Assembly: GCA_012026975.1 (NCBI GenBank) | Contig: VEPG01000071.1 | Location: forward strand, 37,153 to 101,152 | Source of the DNA: Desulfuromonas sp. | GTDB lineage: Bacteria; Desulfobacterota; Desulfuromonadia; Desulfuromonadales; BM103 | DNA length: 64,000 bases | Direction of reading: 5' to 3' | Shown here: positions 41,497 through 51,053 of the stretch, piece after piece | Layout of the letters: each line of letters starts with the position of its first letter | How positions within the stretch are numbered: the first letter of the stretch is position 1 | Notes under the pieces: model-generated | What the model saw: only the letters and a program-made list of their open reading frames with translations | The model's database searches: none | What the model was told of the DNA's origin: nothing | Position numbers and translations under genes: made by a program

Positions 41497-43485
41497 CTAT
41501 TTCTTCGCGACGGTGTGACACGCATCGCAGGATCTTGCTGCGAACGGCGCATGCATCGTCGGCTTGAAATATTTCGGGTCTTTCGATGCATGAGGATCGT
41601 GGCAGCTCATGCAGTTCATCGTCTGGGCGTCGATCGTCAGATGCGCCTGCCGGAACGATTCGGCCGTCGGCTCATGGCATTCGCCGCACAACGACTGCAG
41701 GGGGAGCGGCAGCAGCTTGTCCAGACTTGCCGAGTGCGGCTGATGGCAGCGCTGGCAATCCCGTCCGGCGGGTGAATGGTTCTTTTCTTCCGCCAGCTTC
41801 TTTTGCAGGGCGGGATGGCAGGTCAGGCACAGGTCGGGGCTTTGCGCCAGCAGCAGGGACTTGAGCTTCGCCTGGTGCGGATTGTGGCAGGCGCTGCATT
41901 CCCCTGTCGTGGCCGGTGCGTGCTTGACCGCCGCGGCGCCAAGCTGCTTGGCAAAATCACCATGACAGTTCAGGCACAGCTGCTGCTGCGGTGTCGAGGT
42001 CATCCCCTTGTAATCGCTGGCATGGGGATCATGGCAGGTCAGGCATTCACCCTCCTGGTACGGGGTGTGGATCGTGGCGGTCTCGTCCTTGAGAAGGGTC
42101 TTCTCGTGGCAGGTCGCACAGAGTTTTTCCCCGCTGGCCTTGAGGAATCGCTCGTTGTCCGCGCCGTGCCCGAAGTGGCAGGCCGTGCACTGCCCGCCCT
42201 GGACCGGCTGGTGGATGCTGCTTTTCTGGAACTCCCCTTCCAGGCCGGAGTGGCAGGAATAGCAGACCGCATCCGCTCGCCCGACCAGGATGTGCTCGGC
42301 GCTGGAGCCATGGGGGTTGTGGCAGCTGGTGCACAGGTTTTCCGTGAACGGGCTGTGCTGCTTGCGGTTTTTGGCTCCGGCCGTACGCACGGCGGCATGA
42401 CACGCGTAGCACAGCTCTCCTTCCGGCTTGTTCACCAGCCCCTTGTAGGCCGCGGAATGGGGCGAATGGCAGGAGAGGCAGCCCTCCTGGCTCTCCACCG
42501 GGGCATGCTTGAAGCGGGCCACCCGGCTGGTGTTTTCGTGACAGGTGAAGCAGAGGTTGTTCCCTTCGCCGAGCAGCAGCTTCTTCTGCACCGACGTGTG
42601 CGGGTCGTGGCAGGAGAGACACTGCCCCGCCTTGAACGGCTCGTGCTGCACGGCGGCGTCGCCTTTCAGGGCAGCGTTGTCGTGGCAGCCCAGGCAGAGC
42701 TTGTCGGCGGGCTCGTTCAAGCCGAACGGCTCCTTGTCGGTCGGAGCCTTGTGGCAGGCAGAGCATTCGGCTCCGGCCACGGGGCTGTGCAGACTCCCCT
42801 TCAGCAGGTTGGCATTGTCGGAGCTGTGGGGATCGTGGCAGGTGGTGCAGGCCGCCGTGGCCACCGGGTATTCGCCGTGGGCCTTGCCGAACCCTGCGGC
42901 CTTGACGTCGTGGCACGACAGGCACAGTTTTCCCGGCGCCAGAGTGAGCAGGTTCGGCTGTTCGGAGTAGTGGGAGGCATGGCAGGCCTGACAGCCTTTC
43001 TCCGTGATGATTCCGTGTACGACCTTCTTCCGGTAGCTGTCCGGTTTGTGGCACTTGAAGCAGATGTCGCTCCCTTCGGCCGCCAGCAGGTGGTCGGCAT
43101 CCGAGGCATGCGGGTTGTGGCAGGTGGTGCACTTCCCTCGCCGCAGGGCGGAGTGCACCCCGGTCTTCTTGTCGAGGTTGAACTTCGCCTCGGCATGGCA
43201 GCGGAAGCAGAGTTTGTTCCCTTCCTCGACCAGCAGCAGCTTGCCGACGATGCCGTGCGACAGGTGGCAGTCCAGGCACTTCCCGTCTTTCATGCCCGGG
43301 TGCTGATTTTTCAGGTTGAGGTACTGTTTGCCGAAAGCCTCGTGGCAGTCGGCACATTCTTTCTTCTTGAATTCGCGCGCGGCATAGCCGGAGTCCGGAT
43401 ATGCCAGCTGCAAGCCGAGGAGGCAGCAGCAGAGCAGGGCGATTCCCGAGAAGAACGTCAGCAGATGTGATTTTATTCGCATCAT
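41497..43485 (-). CDS. 26-heme c-type cytochrome (doubled CxxCH family)
   Basis: This 662-residue cytochrome starts at 43485 (GGAG upstream). It has a signal segment (about 1-35) and twenty-six CxxCH motifs by my count, from CADCH to the last CDACH eight residues from the end. Most odd-even pairs follow the CxxCHxPHAS layout. It shares repeat style with the 16-heme neighbour, so the two are paralogs. The very large heme number in 660 residues predicts an extended chain. Location periplasm or cell surface. The long antisense frames here are composition shadows. Confidence 0.93.
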   Translation of the reverse strand: MMRIKSHLLTFFSGIALLCCCLLGLQLAYPDSGYAAREFKKKECADCHEAFGKQYLNLKNQHPGMKDGKCLDCHLSHGIVGKLLLVEEGNKLCFRCHAEAKFNLDKKTGVHSALRRGKCTTCHNPHASDADHLLAAEGSDICFKCHKPDSYRKKVVHGIITEKGCQACHASHYSEQPNLLTLAPGKLCLSCHDVKAAGFGKAHGEYPVATAACTTCHDPHSSDNANLLKGSLHSPVAGAECSACHKAPTDKEPFGLNEPADKLCLGCHDNAALKGDAAVQHEPFKAGQCLSCHDPHTSVQKKLLLGEGNNLCFTCHENTSRVARFKHAPVESQEGCLSCHSPHSAAYKGLVNKPEGELCYACHAAVRTAGAKNRKQHSPFTENLCTSCHNPHGSSAEHILVGRADAVCYSCHSGLEGEFQKSSIHQPVQGGQCTACHFGHGADNERFLKASGEKLCATCHEKTLLKDETATIHTPYQEGECLTCHDPHASDYKGMTSTPQQQLCLNCHGDFAKQLGAAAVKHAPATTGECSACHNPHQAKLKSLLLAQSPDLCLTCHPALQKKLAEEKNHSPAGRDCQRCHQPHSASLDKLLPLPLQSLCGECHEPTAESFRQAHLTIDAQTMNCMSCHDPHASKDPKYFKPTMHAPFAARSCDACHTVAKK

Positions 43486-43534
43486 GACAACTCCATTGTT
43501 GAATTGCCGGGCCAGGCCTGGCAGGTGGCGTCCG

Positions 43535-45349
43535 TCAGCCGTTCTGCTGCTCCGGCACGAGGAAGTTTTCGGTTGGATAGACTTCCTTGAGCTTGCCGAC
43601 CCACTCGGCAAGAGCCGCCTTGATCTTTTCCGCATAAAGAACCCGCCCGATCTCCTGGCGGACCTCCGGGTAGGGCTTGGCGACCGGCGGATAGGCGCTT
43701 TCGACCAACAGCGTGTAATAGAGTCCGCCGGGGCCGGCGTAAAGGAACAGGTCGCCCTGGCGCGCGGCTTCGACCTGCCGGTGCAGATCGTCCGGCAGGG
43801 CCGTGATCGCGAGCAGCGCGTCGCCGAGGGCGAGGATCTCCTTGTGGTCGGCATCGGCCAGATCCGTCGCGTTGGCCGAGACCCACTTGAAATCACTGCC
43901 GGCCTGCAGTTTTTTCAGGGCGGCGCGGGCACTCTCCTGGCTGGTGAAGACCAGACTCTTCATCTTCAGCATCAGCGGCGAGGAATAATCGTGCAGATGC
44001 TTGTCGTAGTAGGCGCGGACATCCTCTTCCCGCACGGAAATCCCCGGCACCACCGCCTTGGCCATGAAGGTCTCGAACAGCAGCCCCTCCGTGTAATCGT
44101 CCAACTGCTCCCGGAAGGCTGCCGTCTTGTCGATCCCCTGGCTCTGGGCTTCCATCCTGCCGGTGACGGCCACCAGCCGGTTGTCGATCACACCCGCCTT
44201 CTTCTTGTCCAGGTCAGCGGCGTCGAGGCCGCGGTCCATGCCGTGATACAGGGAAGACTCCAGCTTCTTGGCGACTTCGGCGACGGTGATGGTCACCGTC
44301 TCCCGGCCGTTGCTGATCGTTGCCAGCGGCCGCTGGTCCTTGCTCAGGGCGGCAAAGACCTCGGTCCCCTTTGCCTGCGGGTTCGCTGCCAGGATCCTGG
44401 CGAAATCCAGGGCCTGCTCGGCATCCTTGTCAAAGGTGACGTACTTCCCTTCCAGGGACTGCAGGTAGGCCAGCTGCTGTTTCCTCGATTCCTGCTGCAT
44501 CAGGCGGTCGGCCGCGGCCTGGCGCACCGCGGGGTCTTCATAGTTGCGCCGGTCTTCCAGCCGGAACAGCATGACCCCCTTGTCCGCCTTGAAAATCTGG
44601 CTGACCTCGCCGGTTTTCATCGTGTAAACAGCCTGGGCGGCTGCGGGGAGGAGGTCGTTCAGCCGGGCATATTGCGGTTCCTCCCCCCCCTCGGCCTTGC
44701 CGGCTGCGACCTGCCGGTCGGCCAGGGTCTTGAAGTCGCCGCCAGCGGCGACCTCCTTGAGCAGGGCTTCCGCATCGGCCTGACTGAAGAACCGGTAGGT
44801 CAGCAGCTTCGCCTCGAGCGCCATCTGCCGGTACAGCTCATCGACCGCCGCGGCTTCGACCCGGAGATCCTTGACCTGGGTGGCCAGCAGGTGCTGGATC
44901 ATCGTCTTCAGGGCGAAATTCTCGATCTGGCTCTGCACTTCCGGGGTCTTGTCGAAGCCGATGTTGAGCGCTTCCTGCTTGACCAGCTTGATGGCGATCA
45001 GGCGATCGAGCGTCTCGGCGAAATTCTGCTTCCCCTTCGCTTTGTTCTCGTCCGCATTGCCGTGCATTTTGGCCAGTTCCATGGCGAATTTCTGCAGGGT
45101 GATCGTCTCGCCGTTGACCGTGGCCACCACCGTTGCCGCGTGCTTCTCGGAAAACAGCGGGATCCTCTCGATCTGTTCCGCGCCCTTGGGGCGCAAGGCA
45201 ATGGTCAGTTCCTGCATCTCTCCGGTCACAGCCGGCGCCGGGGCGTTGGGGGCAGGCATCCCCCCGCCGCCGCCGAAGGCAAGGGCGGCAACGGCGGACG
45301 CAAGAATCAGGATTTTGGCGGATACGACGGTTAGAAATGGTTTTTGCAT
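43535..45349 (-). CDS. PpiC-type peptidyl-prolyl isomerase / SurA-like chaperone (OscH-like)
   Basis: The 604-residue protein has a signal-like helix (about 8-26) and SurA/PpiD-like N-terminal helices (VNGETITLQKFAMELAKM). A parvulin-like central part follows (YRFFSQADAEALLKEVAAGGDF, split YRFFSQADAEALLKEV and AAGGDF), and a second PpiC-like part near the end (LVFTSQESARAALKKLQAG). Active-site signatures are weak, so chaperone action may dominate. Position just downstream of propeller, barrel and two lipoproteins matches the prolyl isomerase of the osc cluster, reported to help fold OmcS. Confidence 0.85.
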   Translation of the reverse strand: MQKPFLTVVSAKILILASAVAALAFGGGGGMPAPNAPAPAVTGEMQELTIALRPKGAEQIERIPLFSEKHAATVVATVNGETITLQKFAMELAKMHGNADENKAKGKQNFAETLDRLIAIKLVKQEALNIGFDKTPEVQSQIENFALKTMIQHLLATQVKDLRVEAAAVDELYRQMALEAKLLTYRFFSQADAEALLKEVAAGGDFKTLADRQVAAGKAEGGEEPQYARLNDLLPAAAQAVYTMKTGEVSQIFKADKGVMLFRLEDRRNYEDPAVRQAAADRLMQQESRKQQLAYLQSLEGKYVTFDKDAEQALDFARILAANPQAKGTEVFAALSKDQRPLATISNGRETVTITVAEVAKKLESSLYHGMDRGLDAADLDKKKAGVIDNRLVAVTGRMEAQSQGIDKTAAFREQLDDYTEGLLFETFMAKAVVPGISVREEDVRAYYDKHLHDYSSPLMLKMKSLVFTSQESARAALKKLQAGSDFKWVSANATDLADADHKEILALGDALLAITALPDDLHRQVEAARQGDLFLYAGPGGLYYTLLVESAYPPVAKPYPEVRQEIGRVLYAEKIKAALAEWVGKLKEVYPTENFLVPEQQNG

Positions 45350-45416
45350 GGGATCCTCTTTCTTCTTGTATCGCAGCAATGAACGATACGTTGGTAGGCG
45401 ACCGGGAAAGATCGCG

Positions 45417-46865
45417 TTATTCCTCCAGCAGTCTGATCGTCGCCCGGGTCATCGGGGTGACCAGACCATGCGCCGTGGCAATCCTGCCGATGTCGAAAAA
45501 GTAAACGCCGTCGTTGCCCCGCGCGGAGCTGCGCGACGTCCAGATGATTTCACGCTGGCGGCCGGCGACGGCCTGCACGGAAAAATCGACCTTGGCCTCC
45601 GCGATCAGGTCCTGGTAATCGAAGACCTGCCCGGAGACGATCAGGTCCGCACCGAGAATCTTTTCGCTGGCGAGGATGTCCGCGGCCGCCAGCGACGGGC
45701 CCGCCTGCATGATCATCCGGTAGCGCAGCAGGATGTCGCGGACCCAGCCCGGCTCGTAAACCCGGAGGTTCTCGTAGCGGTTCAGCTGTTTGAGCAGGTG
45801 CAGGGTGACAATCGTCCCGGCGTGCTTCCGGGTGCTGGCATTCAGCAGCGGGACCAGCGCCACGCGGTACTCCCGCTCGGGATCGAAGGTCGCCGCGCGG
45901 AAGGTGACTTGCGGCTGCAGGCGGCTGCCGACCGCTCCGGTCGCGGCGTCCGCGGTCTTGCCGTCACCGTTGAGCAGGCGTACCCCCTGTCGGTCGGCCG
46001 TGTGGCGATAACTCGGGAAGCTGCCCGCCAGATAGCGCTGAAAGGAGGCGACCAGTTGGTCCAGCCCGTTGCCGAGCAGTTGCCGGACATCGTTCACTCT
46101 CCCCAGTCCGAGCAACCCGGGCGCCTCATCCCCGGCCAGGCCGACGCTGTCGATCCAGAGGATTTCAGGCTCGCGGCCGGTCGCGACGACCCGGGCGATC
46201 AGGGCGACCCGCGGCGGCACCGCGTCCTGCCAGGTTTCCAGGGTGCTGATCACCACGCCGTCGACGCCGAGTTCCTCCTGCAGTTGCTGGCTGGTCTCGG
46301 GAGCGATGCCGCCGACATGGCGGACGCGGTGTTTCCGCATGAACTCCTCCAGCGTGTCGTCGGCGAGCACCTGCAGCCCCGCAGCGGCCATGGTGCGGAC
46401 CAGCCGATCGTGGATCTCCACCAGGGGCGCCGTGCGGTCGCTCAGGTTTTCGGTCGGCAGCACGGCGTAGCGCGAGTTCCCGGCGAGCAGCGGTGCAAAG
46501 CGGTAGGGATCGGACCAGTCGCTCTCGACCACGGTGCCCGCGGCATCGGTCGCAACCACCCTGAGCCGGTAGTCTCCCGGCTCCTTGGGCGTCCAGCGCA
46601 AATCAGACGTCGCTCCCCGCTGGAGACTCGACTCCACCCCGTCTTTCATCATCCGAAAATCGTAGACAACCGGGCCCTGACCGCCGCTGGTACGGCAGCT
46701 CAGCCGCAGCGCATTGCGCCTGGCTACGGACCCCTCCGCGGCAACGTCGACGCCGGCGATGCCCAGCGGCGGCGGGCCGGGAGCCTTCCCGGCACAGCCG
46801 GCCAGCAGCAGGGCGAGCAGCAGGGCGGCGAGCCGTTTATTCAAACAGCTGGTCGAGCAGATCAT
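45417..46865 (-). CDS. Lipoprotein with two CsgG/GNA1162-like domains (Osc channel-type component)
   Basis: The 482-residue product carries a lipobox (LLLAGC). Its first half has an Ig-like part (SVARRNALRLSCRTSGGQGP) and then a nucleotide-fold-like region with YAVLPTENLSDRTAPLVE and HRVRHVGGIAPETSQQLQ. The second half repeats the pattern (YRVALVPLLNASTRKHAGTI; EKILGADLIVSGQVFDYQD). Both resemble CsgG/GNA1162-type periplasmic domains that build outer-membrane pores. The ATG at 46865 overlaps the previous gene by 29 bases; a TTG 21 bases later would give a tidier signal, so the start is uncertain. Confidence 0.75.
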   Translation of the reverse strand: MICSTSCLNKRLAALLLALLLAGCAGKAPGPPPLGIAGVDVAAEGSVARRNALRLSCRTSGGQGPVVYDFRMMKDGVESSLQRGATSDLRWTPKEPGDYRLRVVATDAAGTVVESDWSDPYRFAPLLAGNSRYAVLPTENLSDRTAPLVEIHDRLVRTMAAAGLQVLADDTLEEFMRKHRVRHVGGIAPETSQQLQEELGVDGVVISTLETWQDAVPPRVALIARVVATGREPEILWIDSVGLAGDEAPGLLGLGRVNDVRQLLGNGLDQLVASFQRYLAGSFPSYRHTADRQGVRLLNGDGKTADAATGAVGSRLQPQVTFRAATFDPEREYRVALVPLLNASTRKHAGTIVTLHLLKQLNRYENLRVYEPGWVRDILLRYRMIMQAGPSLAAADILASEKILGADLIVSGQVFDYQDLIAEAKVDFSVQAVAGRQREIIWTSRSSARGNDGVYFFDIGRIATAHGLVTPMTRATIRLLEE

Positions 46866-47424
46866 TGATGACCTGGGTTGTCACATCGTTCATCGGCTGA
46901 CCGCCGCTCCCGAGCAGCCGGTCGACCGCCGTGATGCCGCCCTTGGTCGAGCTGGCGGACCAGACGACCGTGCCGTTCTGGGTCTCGATCATCTGCAGGC
47001 TCAGGGAGACCAGGTTGGCTTCGGCGGAACCGGAGCGGACCGGACCATATTCCCTGAGAACCCCGGTGATCACCGCATCCACCTCGAGGACCGCTTTCAG
47101 CTTGGTGATCTCCTCGACGGTCGGCGTCTGGGGGATGCGCACGCCGACCCGGTTGACGCCGCGCGCCACTTCACCGGGGGGGAGCACATAGATCTGCTCG
47201 GTGGCCAGCAACATCCCCATGAAGGCGTCACGGACCCGTTCACTGGCCTGGTCGTCGCTGGTCAGGTTCTGGAACGGCATGACGGCGACCGTGCGCACGG
47301 CGCTGAAGTCCATCTGTGCGTTGGTGTAGTCCGGGACAGCGGGCGGCATGAGTGAACAGCCGCCCATGCACAACTGCAGACAGCAGCCAAGCCAGACAAC
47401 CAGCAGGTTCCTTGTTAATTTCAT
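46837..47424 (-). CDS. GNA1162/CsgG-like lipoprotein
   Basis: The 195-residue protein starts at 47424 (AAGGAT upstream) with a lipoprotein signal (MGGC). The mature part has VRTVAVMPFQNLTSDDQASE, VRDAFMGMLLATEQIYVLPP and VDAVITGVLREYG, the sequence pattern of the GNA1162/DUF799 and CsgG family. It should sit in the outer membrane facing the periplasm. It overlaps the larger lipoprotein and follows the outer-membrane barrel gene by 50 bases; the three probably form one secretion or assembly complex. Confidence 0.82.
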   Translation of the reverse strand: MKLTRNLLVVWLGCCLQLCMGGCSLMPPAVPDYTNAQMDFSAVRTVAVMPFQNLTSDDQASERVRDAFMGMLLATEQIYVLPPGEVARGVNRVGVRIPQTPTVEEITKLKAVLEVDAVITGVLREYGPVRSGSAEANLVSLSLQMIETQNGTVVWSASSTKGGITAVDRLLGSGGQPMNDVTTQVINDLLDQLFE

Positions 47425-47473
47425 GTCGATATCCTTCTGCTGCGGGAGCAAGTCCCGGATGGTGCCGCGCCGT

Positions 47474-49612
47474 TCAGTAAAGGAACCGCAGCGCGAGACT
47501 GACATTCTCGAATTCGACGCGTTCCGTCAGGTCCTCCCGTTCACCCAGGGCGTACTCCACGGTCAGCTGGGTTTTGCGATTGACCTGCCAGCGCACGGTC
47601 GGGGAGAGGGACCAGCCCTTTTCCTCGTCGCTATCGTTCGTGTAACCGTAGCCCATGGTGAACATGAGCGTGCCGTCCTTGAATGGCGACCAGTTGACGA
47701 AATACTGCTGGGTCACGGTCGACTCCTGGTCCTCGCCGGTCTTGTCGGTGAAGGCGAGGTCCGCCGACAGGCTCAGGGTCGAGGTCGGCACCCAGGTGAT
47801 GACCAGACGGCCATCCTGGTCGCGGGACATCGGCCGCCCGCTCTCCCGTTCCCAGGACGCTCCATAGGAGAGTGTCAGGTTCAGCCAGCGGTTGGGGATG
47901 ATGTTGCTGCTGACCCGCATGAACGTGGTGTTGGTTTCGCCGCCTTCGGCCGGGTCCTGCCAGCTGTAGCCGGTGTCCAGATAAAGGCTCCACCCCTCGT
48001 ACAGGTCCAGGTTGTTGCGCAGCAGGATCGTGTTGGCGGTGCTGAGGTCGCCGTCGTTCTCCGTATGGCGGTTGTAGCTGTAGGTCAGGCTCTGGTCGAA
48101 GGTCTCCAGGTATTTGGCCGTGAGTGAGGCCGAATAGCTGTAATCGGTTTCGGGCCCCTCACCCTTTTCGCGGCTTTCGGCGCGATGCAGCCGCATATTG
48201 CCGGCAAACACGTCGTCGAAGCGGTGGCTCAGCCGGGCGCCGGTGCTCAGCAGCGTCCGCTTCTCGTCGAGCGGCTGCGAACGTTCCTCGCGGTAAAGCA
48301 GATCATAGCCGGTCGATGTCCGGTCGCTATGTTTCCAGTTGACGGCAAGATCGCCGGTCCAGTCGGTGGTGACCACTTCGGGGAGGTCCGGCGCCAGCGT
48401 CCGCCGGGCGACGAGGTCCCTGATCACCAGGTTTTCCCCTGCGGGAACGGTCGGCGGCGCCAGCGGGGTGGTCACGATCTTGATGAAGCGGGTTTCCACG
48501 GAGCCGAAGGCCAGCTCGAACCGGCCTTCGGCGAAGTTGGTGCTGGCGACGGCACTGATCTCGGTCCAGTTCTCGGTATCGTTGTTGCGCACGTAGATGC
48601 GCCAGGTGAAATCGGTGCTGTGGGCGTTGCCGATATCGACGAAATTGATGAACAGTCGGTCCACCTCGGTCGGCGTGCCGAAATCTAGGCCGAAGCTGAG
48701 CTGGTCCGCTTCCAGCAGCGAATCGACCAGCAGATCGACGCTGCTCAGGGTAAAGCCGGGGTCCGGATCGCTGGTCAGGGGGGATGGATCTTCCCTGCTG
48801 CCGATGACCGTTCCGGCCGACTTCGTCGGGATCAGACGATCGCCGATCCCGGAAAATTCGATCTCCTGCCGGCGGGCCCGGAGGCTGCCGTTCACTGCGA
48901 CCGCCCCCTGCAGATAGCTCCTGTTGAAACGGATGTTGCCATTGTCGGTATTGGTCAGCGTTTCAAAGTTGGTGATCTTGTTCAGGGCCTGGTTGGTCGT
49001 GTGGCTGTAGTTGAAATCGAAGTCCCGGTAGCGGTAACGGCTTTGCAGCCGGTAGTCGTCGACCTGCTGGTCATTGGTCCGCGGCGAGTTGTAGCTCAGG
49101 GTCCGCGTGTAATCGAGGTCGAGCTCCGGCCAGTCGATCGGCTTCCAGTCCAGGCCGGCGCTGTACTCTTCCGTGAAAGTGCGGGTCGTGTCCATGAACG
49201 AGGCGCTCCGCTTGATTTCGCTTTTCCGGTAGCCGGCCATGGCCTGCAGCAGCGGCGAGCTGAGCTGCAGGTCGATATAGGGACGGGTGGTGGTATTTTT
49301 CCCGTCGCTGTCCCGGCCGTCCGGGTCGGTCGTGGTGCTGTCGATCTTGTCCTGGTCGAACAACCCGCCGAAATTCAGCTTCAGGTTCGGCATGAGTTCC
49401 TTCTGCACATCCAGGCTGTAGAGCTGGGAAAACACGGTCCGCTCGGTATCATAGGCGAGCCCCGTGTCCTTCTCCGTGATCGTGCTGTCGGTGACCTCGT
49501 ATTCCAGGTCGGTCAGCAGGCGCAGGCTGTCGGCCAGGGCCGGAGCCGTCCCCATCAGGACGCAACAGGCAGCGAGCAGGCTGCACCAAGCTGAGCGGCA
49601 AAGCAGAACCAT
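47474..49612 (-). CDS. Outer-membrane beta-barrel with discoidin-like insert (Osc channel-type component)
   Basis: The 712-residue protein has a signal peptide (about 1-27) and many alternating amphipathic strands (LKLNFGGLFDQDK, YIDLQLSSPLLQ, FDFNYSHTTNQ), ending in SLALRFLY with an aromatic last residue, as in BamA-inserted barrels. About residues 290-390 form a compact non-barrel insert (VDRLFINFVDIGN...WRIYVRNNDTENWTEIS...RFIKIVTTP) that resembles F5/8-type discoidin domains. It probably folds on the surface and may bind the filament or polysaccharide. Good ribosome site (AAGGTGATCG). Its stop and the propeller gene are 3 bases apart. Confidence 0.85.
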   Translation of the reverse strand: MVLLCRSAWCSLLAACCVLMGTAPALADSLRLLTDLEYEVTDSTITEKDTGLAYDTERTVFSQLYSLDVQKELMPNLKLNFGGLFDQDKIDSTTTDPDGRDSDGKNTTTRPYIDLQLSSPLLQAMAGYRKSEIKRSASFMDTTRTFTEEYSAGLDWKPIDWPELDLDYTRTLSYNSPRTNDQQVDDYRLQSRYRYRDFDFNYSHTTNQALNKITNFETLTNTDNGNIRFNRSYLQGAVAVNGSLRARRQEIEFSGIGDRLIPTKSAGTVIGSREDPSPLTSDPDPGFTLSSVDLLVDSLLEADQLSFGLDFGTPTEVDRLFINFVDIGNAHSTDFTWRIYVRNNDTENWTEISAVASTNFAEGRFELAFGSVETRFIKIVTTPLAPPTVPAGENLVIRDLVARRTLAPDLPEVVTTDWTGDLAVNWKHSDRTSTGYDLLYREERSQPLDEKRTLLSTGARLSHRFDDVFAGNMRLHRAESREKGEGPETDYSYSASLTAKYLETFDQSLTYSYNRHTENDGDLSTANTILLRNNLDLYEGWSLYLDTGYSWQDPAEGGETNTTFMRVSSNIIPNRWLNLTLSYGASWERESGRPMSRDQDGRLVITWVPTSTLSLSADLAFTDKTGEDQESTVTQQYFVNWSPFKDGTLMFTMGYGYTNDSDEEKGWSLSPTVRWQVNRKTQLTVEYALGEREDLTERVEFENVSLALRFLY

Positions 49613-49615
49613 CGA

Positions 49616-51043
49616 TCACCTTGCGCCCATCACGGCGACGGCCTGGCTGTCGGGACCCAGCTCCAGCTTCCCCAATTCCCGTTTGCTGACCAGATCGATC
49701 TTCAACAGTCGCCGGCTCTGGGGGAGAAGGGCCAGCAGGGTGTTTTCCTCGTTGTCGATCGTCAGGGCCCGGACCGGCTCCGGCGGCAGGGTGAAGGCGT
49801 CGATCGCCATCGCCGCGCGCGGGTCGACCACGACGATCCGGCCGTCGTTCATCCCCACGTAGAGGAGGCCGCCGGCCCGGTCGGCCTTGAGCGAAACTGC
49901 GCCGTTGCCAATGAAGATGGGGTTGCGCAAGGACAGCGAAATGGCGTCGAGCACGGACAATTCCGCGGAAAAGTCGTTGATCAGGTAAAGCGTCCTGCCG
50001 TCCGCATCGGCCACGCCATCCAGGGGAGCTTCCTCCAGGGGGATCGTTCTCTGCACGGACTGGTTCTGCAGATCGATCACCGAGAGGAGGCTGGCGGCGG
50101 CATGGGTGACGAAGGCCCGGGTTTCGCCGGTGCCGAGAAAGAGGTTCCCCGCGTCCGCGTTCAGCCGGACCCGACCCTTCTCAAACAGCGCCTGCGTGTC
50201 GATGATGCTGACCGAGCTGCTCCCCGGATTGAGGGCGACCAACAGGTTGCCGCTTGCGGTCAGGGCCAGTTCGGTCGGCCGGTCGCCGAAGCGCAGCGGC
50301 ACCCGGCCAAGGAGAGCGCCGCTGTTTACCTCGATCACCACGATGGCGTCCTCGCCGCTCAAGGCGACGTACAACCAGCCCCGGCGCTGATCGAGAGCCA
50401 GGTCGGCGGGTGCCGCCCCGACCCGGATGGCCCCCAGCACCTGGGCGGTGCGCTTGTTGAAGACGGTCAGACTCGGCGTGGTGTGGCTGCTCACGAAACC
50501 CTTGAGATTGACCAGCGCCCGTTCCGGTTTCCAGAGCGCAAACCGGGGGGTGAACAAAGCCCCGGCGGTAATGAGCCGCTCCGCGCCAAGCGACAGGAGC
50601 AGGGTCTCGGCCTGATCTTCCCGGATATCGAACGGCTCTTCGATCACCAGCCGCCCCTCGGGTGGGAGCAGATCGACCGGTCCTTCCTCGCCCTGCACGC
50701 TGGCCGAAGCGATGCGCACGGCGATCCCCCGGTAGCGGCCGGGCGGCAGGGTGAGATTGACCAGCTGCGTCTGCGCGCCGAGCAGCCGGCTGCCCTCGAA
50801 GCGGCTCTGCTGCAGCGGCAGCGGCACCTCGCCGCCGTCGAGCCGCAGGGCCGCGAGTTCGCTGACCGTGAAGGTCAGGCGGTGAGCTTCCTGGGGGAGC
50901 GGCTGCAGAAACAGGGTGAACAGGCCGGAGGGCGCCGTCGGTACCGCTGCCGGCCTGACTGCGGCGGTGCAGGCGGCCGCCTGCAGCGCCAGACAGAGCA
51001 CGGCGAACAGTTTCGTGACAGGGGTGCGAACGGGAAGCTTCAT
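49616..51043 (-). CDS. Beta-propeller lipoprotein (OscD-like)
   Basis: I use the ATG at 51043 because AGGA lies 8 bases upstream; ATGs at 51049 and 51052 are alternatives. The 475-residue product has a lipobox (AAAC at about 25) and an N-terminal beta domain of about 130 residues resembling DUF4382 (LTLPPGRYRGIAVRI). A YVTN-like seven-bladed propeller follows: LDQRRGWLYVALSGED, LTASGNLLVALNPG, DADGRTLYLINDF, GGLLYVGMNDGRIVVVD and others. It comes right after the second OmcS-like gene and corresponds in position to OscD, reported to affect nanowire morphology. Confidence 0.85.
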   Translation of the reverse strand: MKLPVRTPVTKLFAVLCLALQAAACTAAVRPAAVPTAPSGLFTLFLQPLPQEAHRLTFTVSELAALRLDGGEVPLPLQQSRFEGSRLLGAQTQLVNLTLPPGRYRGIAVRIASASVQGEEGPVDLLPPEGRLVIEEPFDIREDQAETLLLSLGAERLITAGALFTPRFALWKPERALVNLKGFVSSHTTPSLTVFNKRTAQVLGAIRVGAAPADLALDQRRGWLYVALSGEDAIVVIEVNSGALLGRVPLRFGDRPTELALTASGNLLVALNPGSSSVSIIDTQALFEKGRVRLNADAGNLFLGTGETRAFVTHAAASLLSVIDLQNQSVQRTIPLEEAPLDGVADADGRTLYLINDFSAELSVLDAISLSLRNPIFIGNGAVSLKADRAGGLLYVGMNDGRIVVVDPRAAMAIDAFTLPPEPVRALTIDNEENTLLALLPQSRRLLKIDLVSKRELGKLELGPDSQAVAVMGAR

Positions 51044-51053
51044 GGCCATCATC

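Noticed and set aside
41776-45334. Long plus-strand frames opposite the 26-heme cytochrome and PpiC genes
   Set aside because: The heme-motif and chaperone reading on the minus strand is decisive.
48710-49030. A frameshift or fusion inside the outer-membrane barrel gene
   Set aside because: The frame is continuous; the odd segment reads as an inserted discoidin-like domain rather than a junction of two genes.
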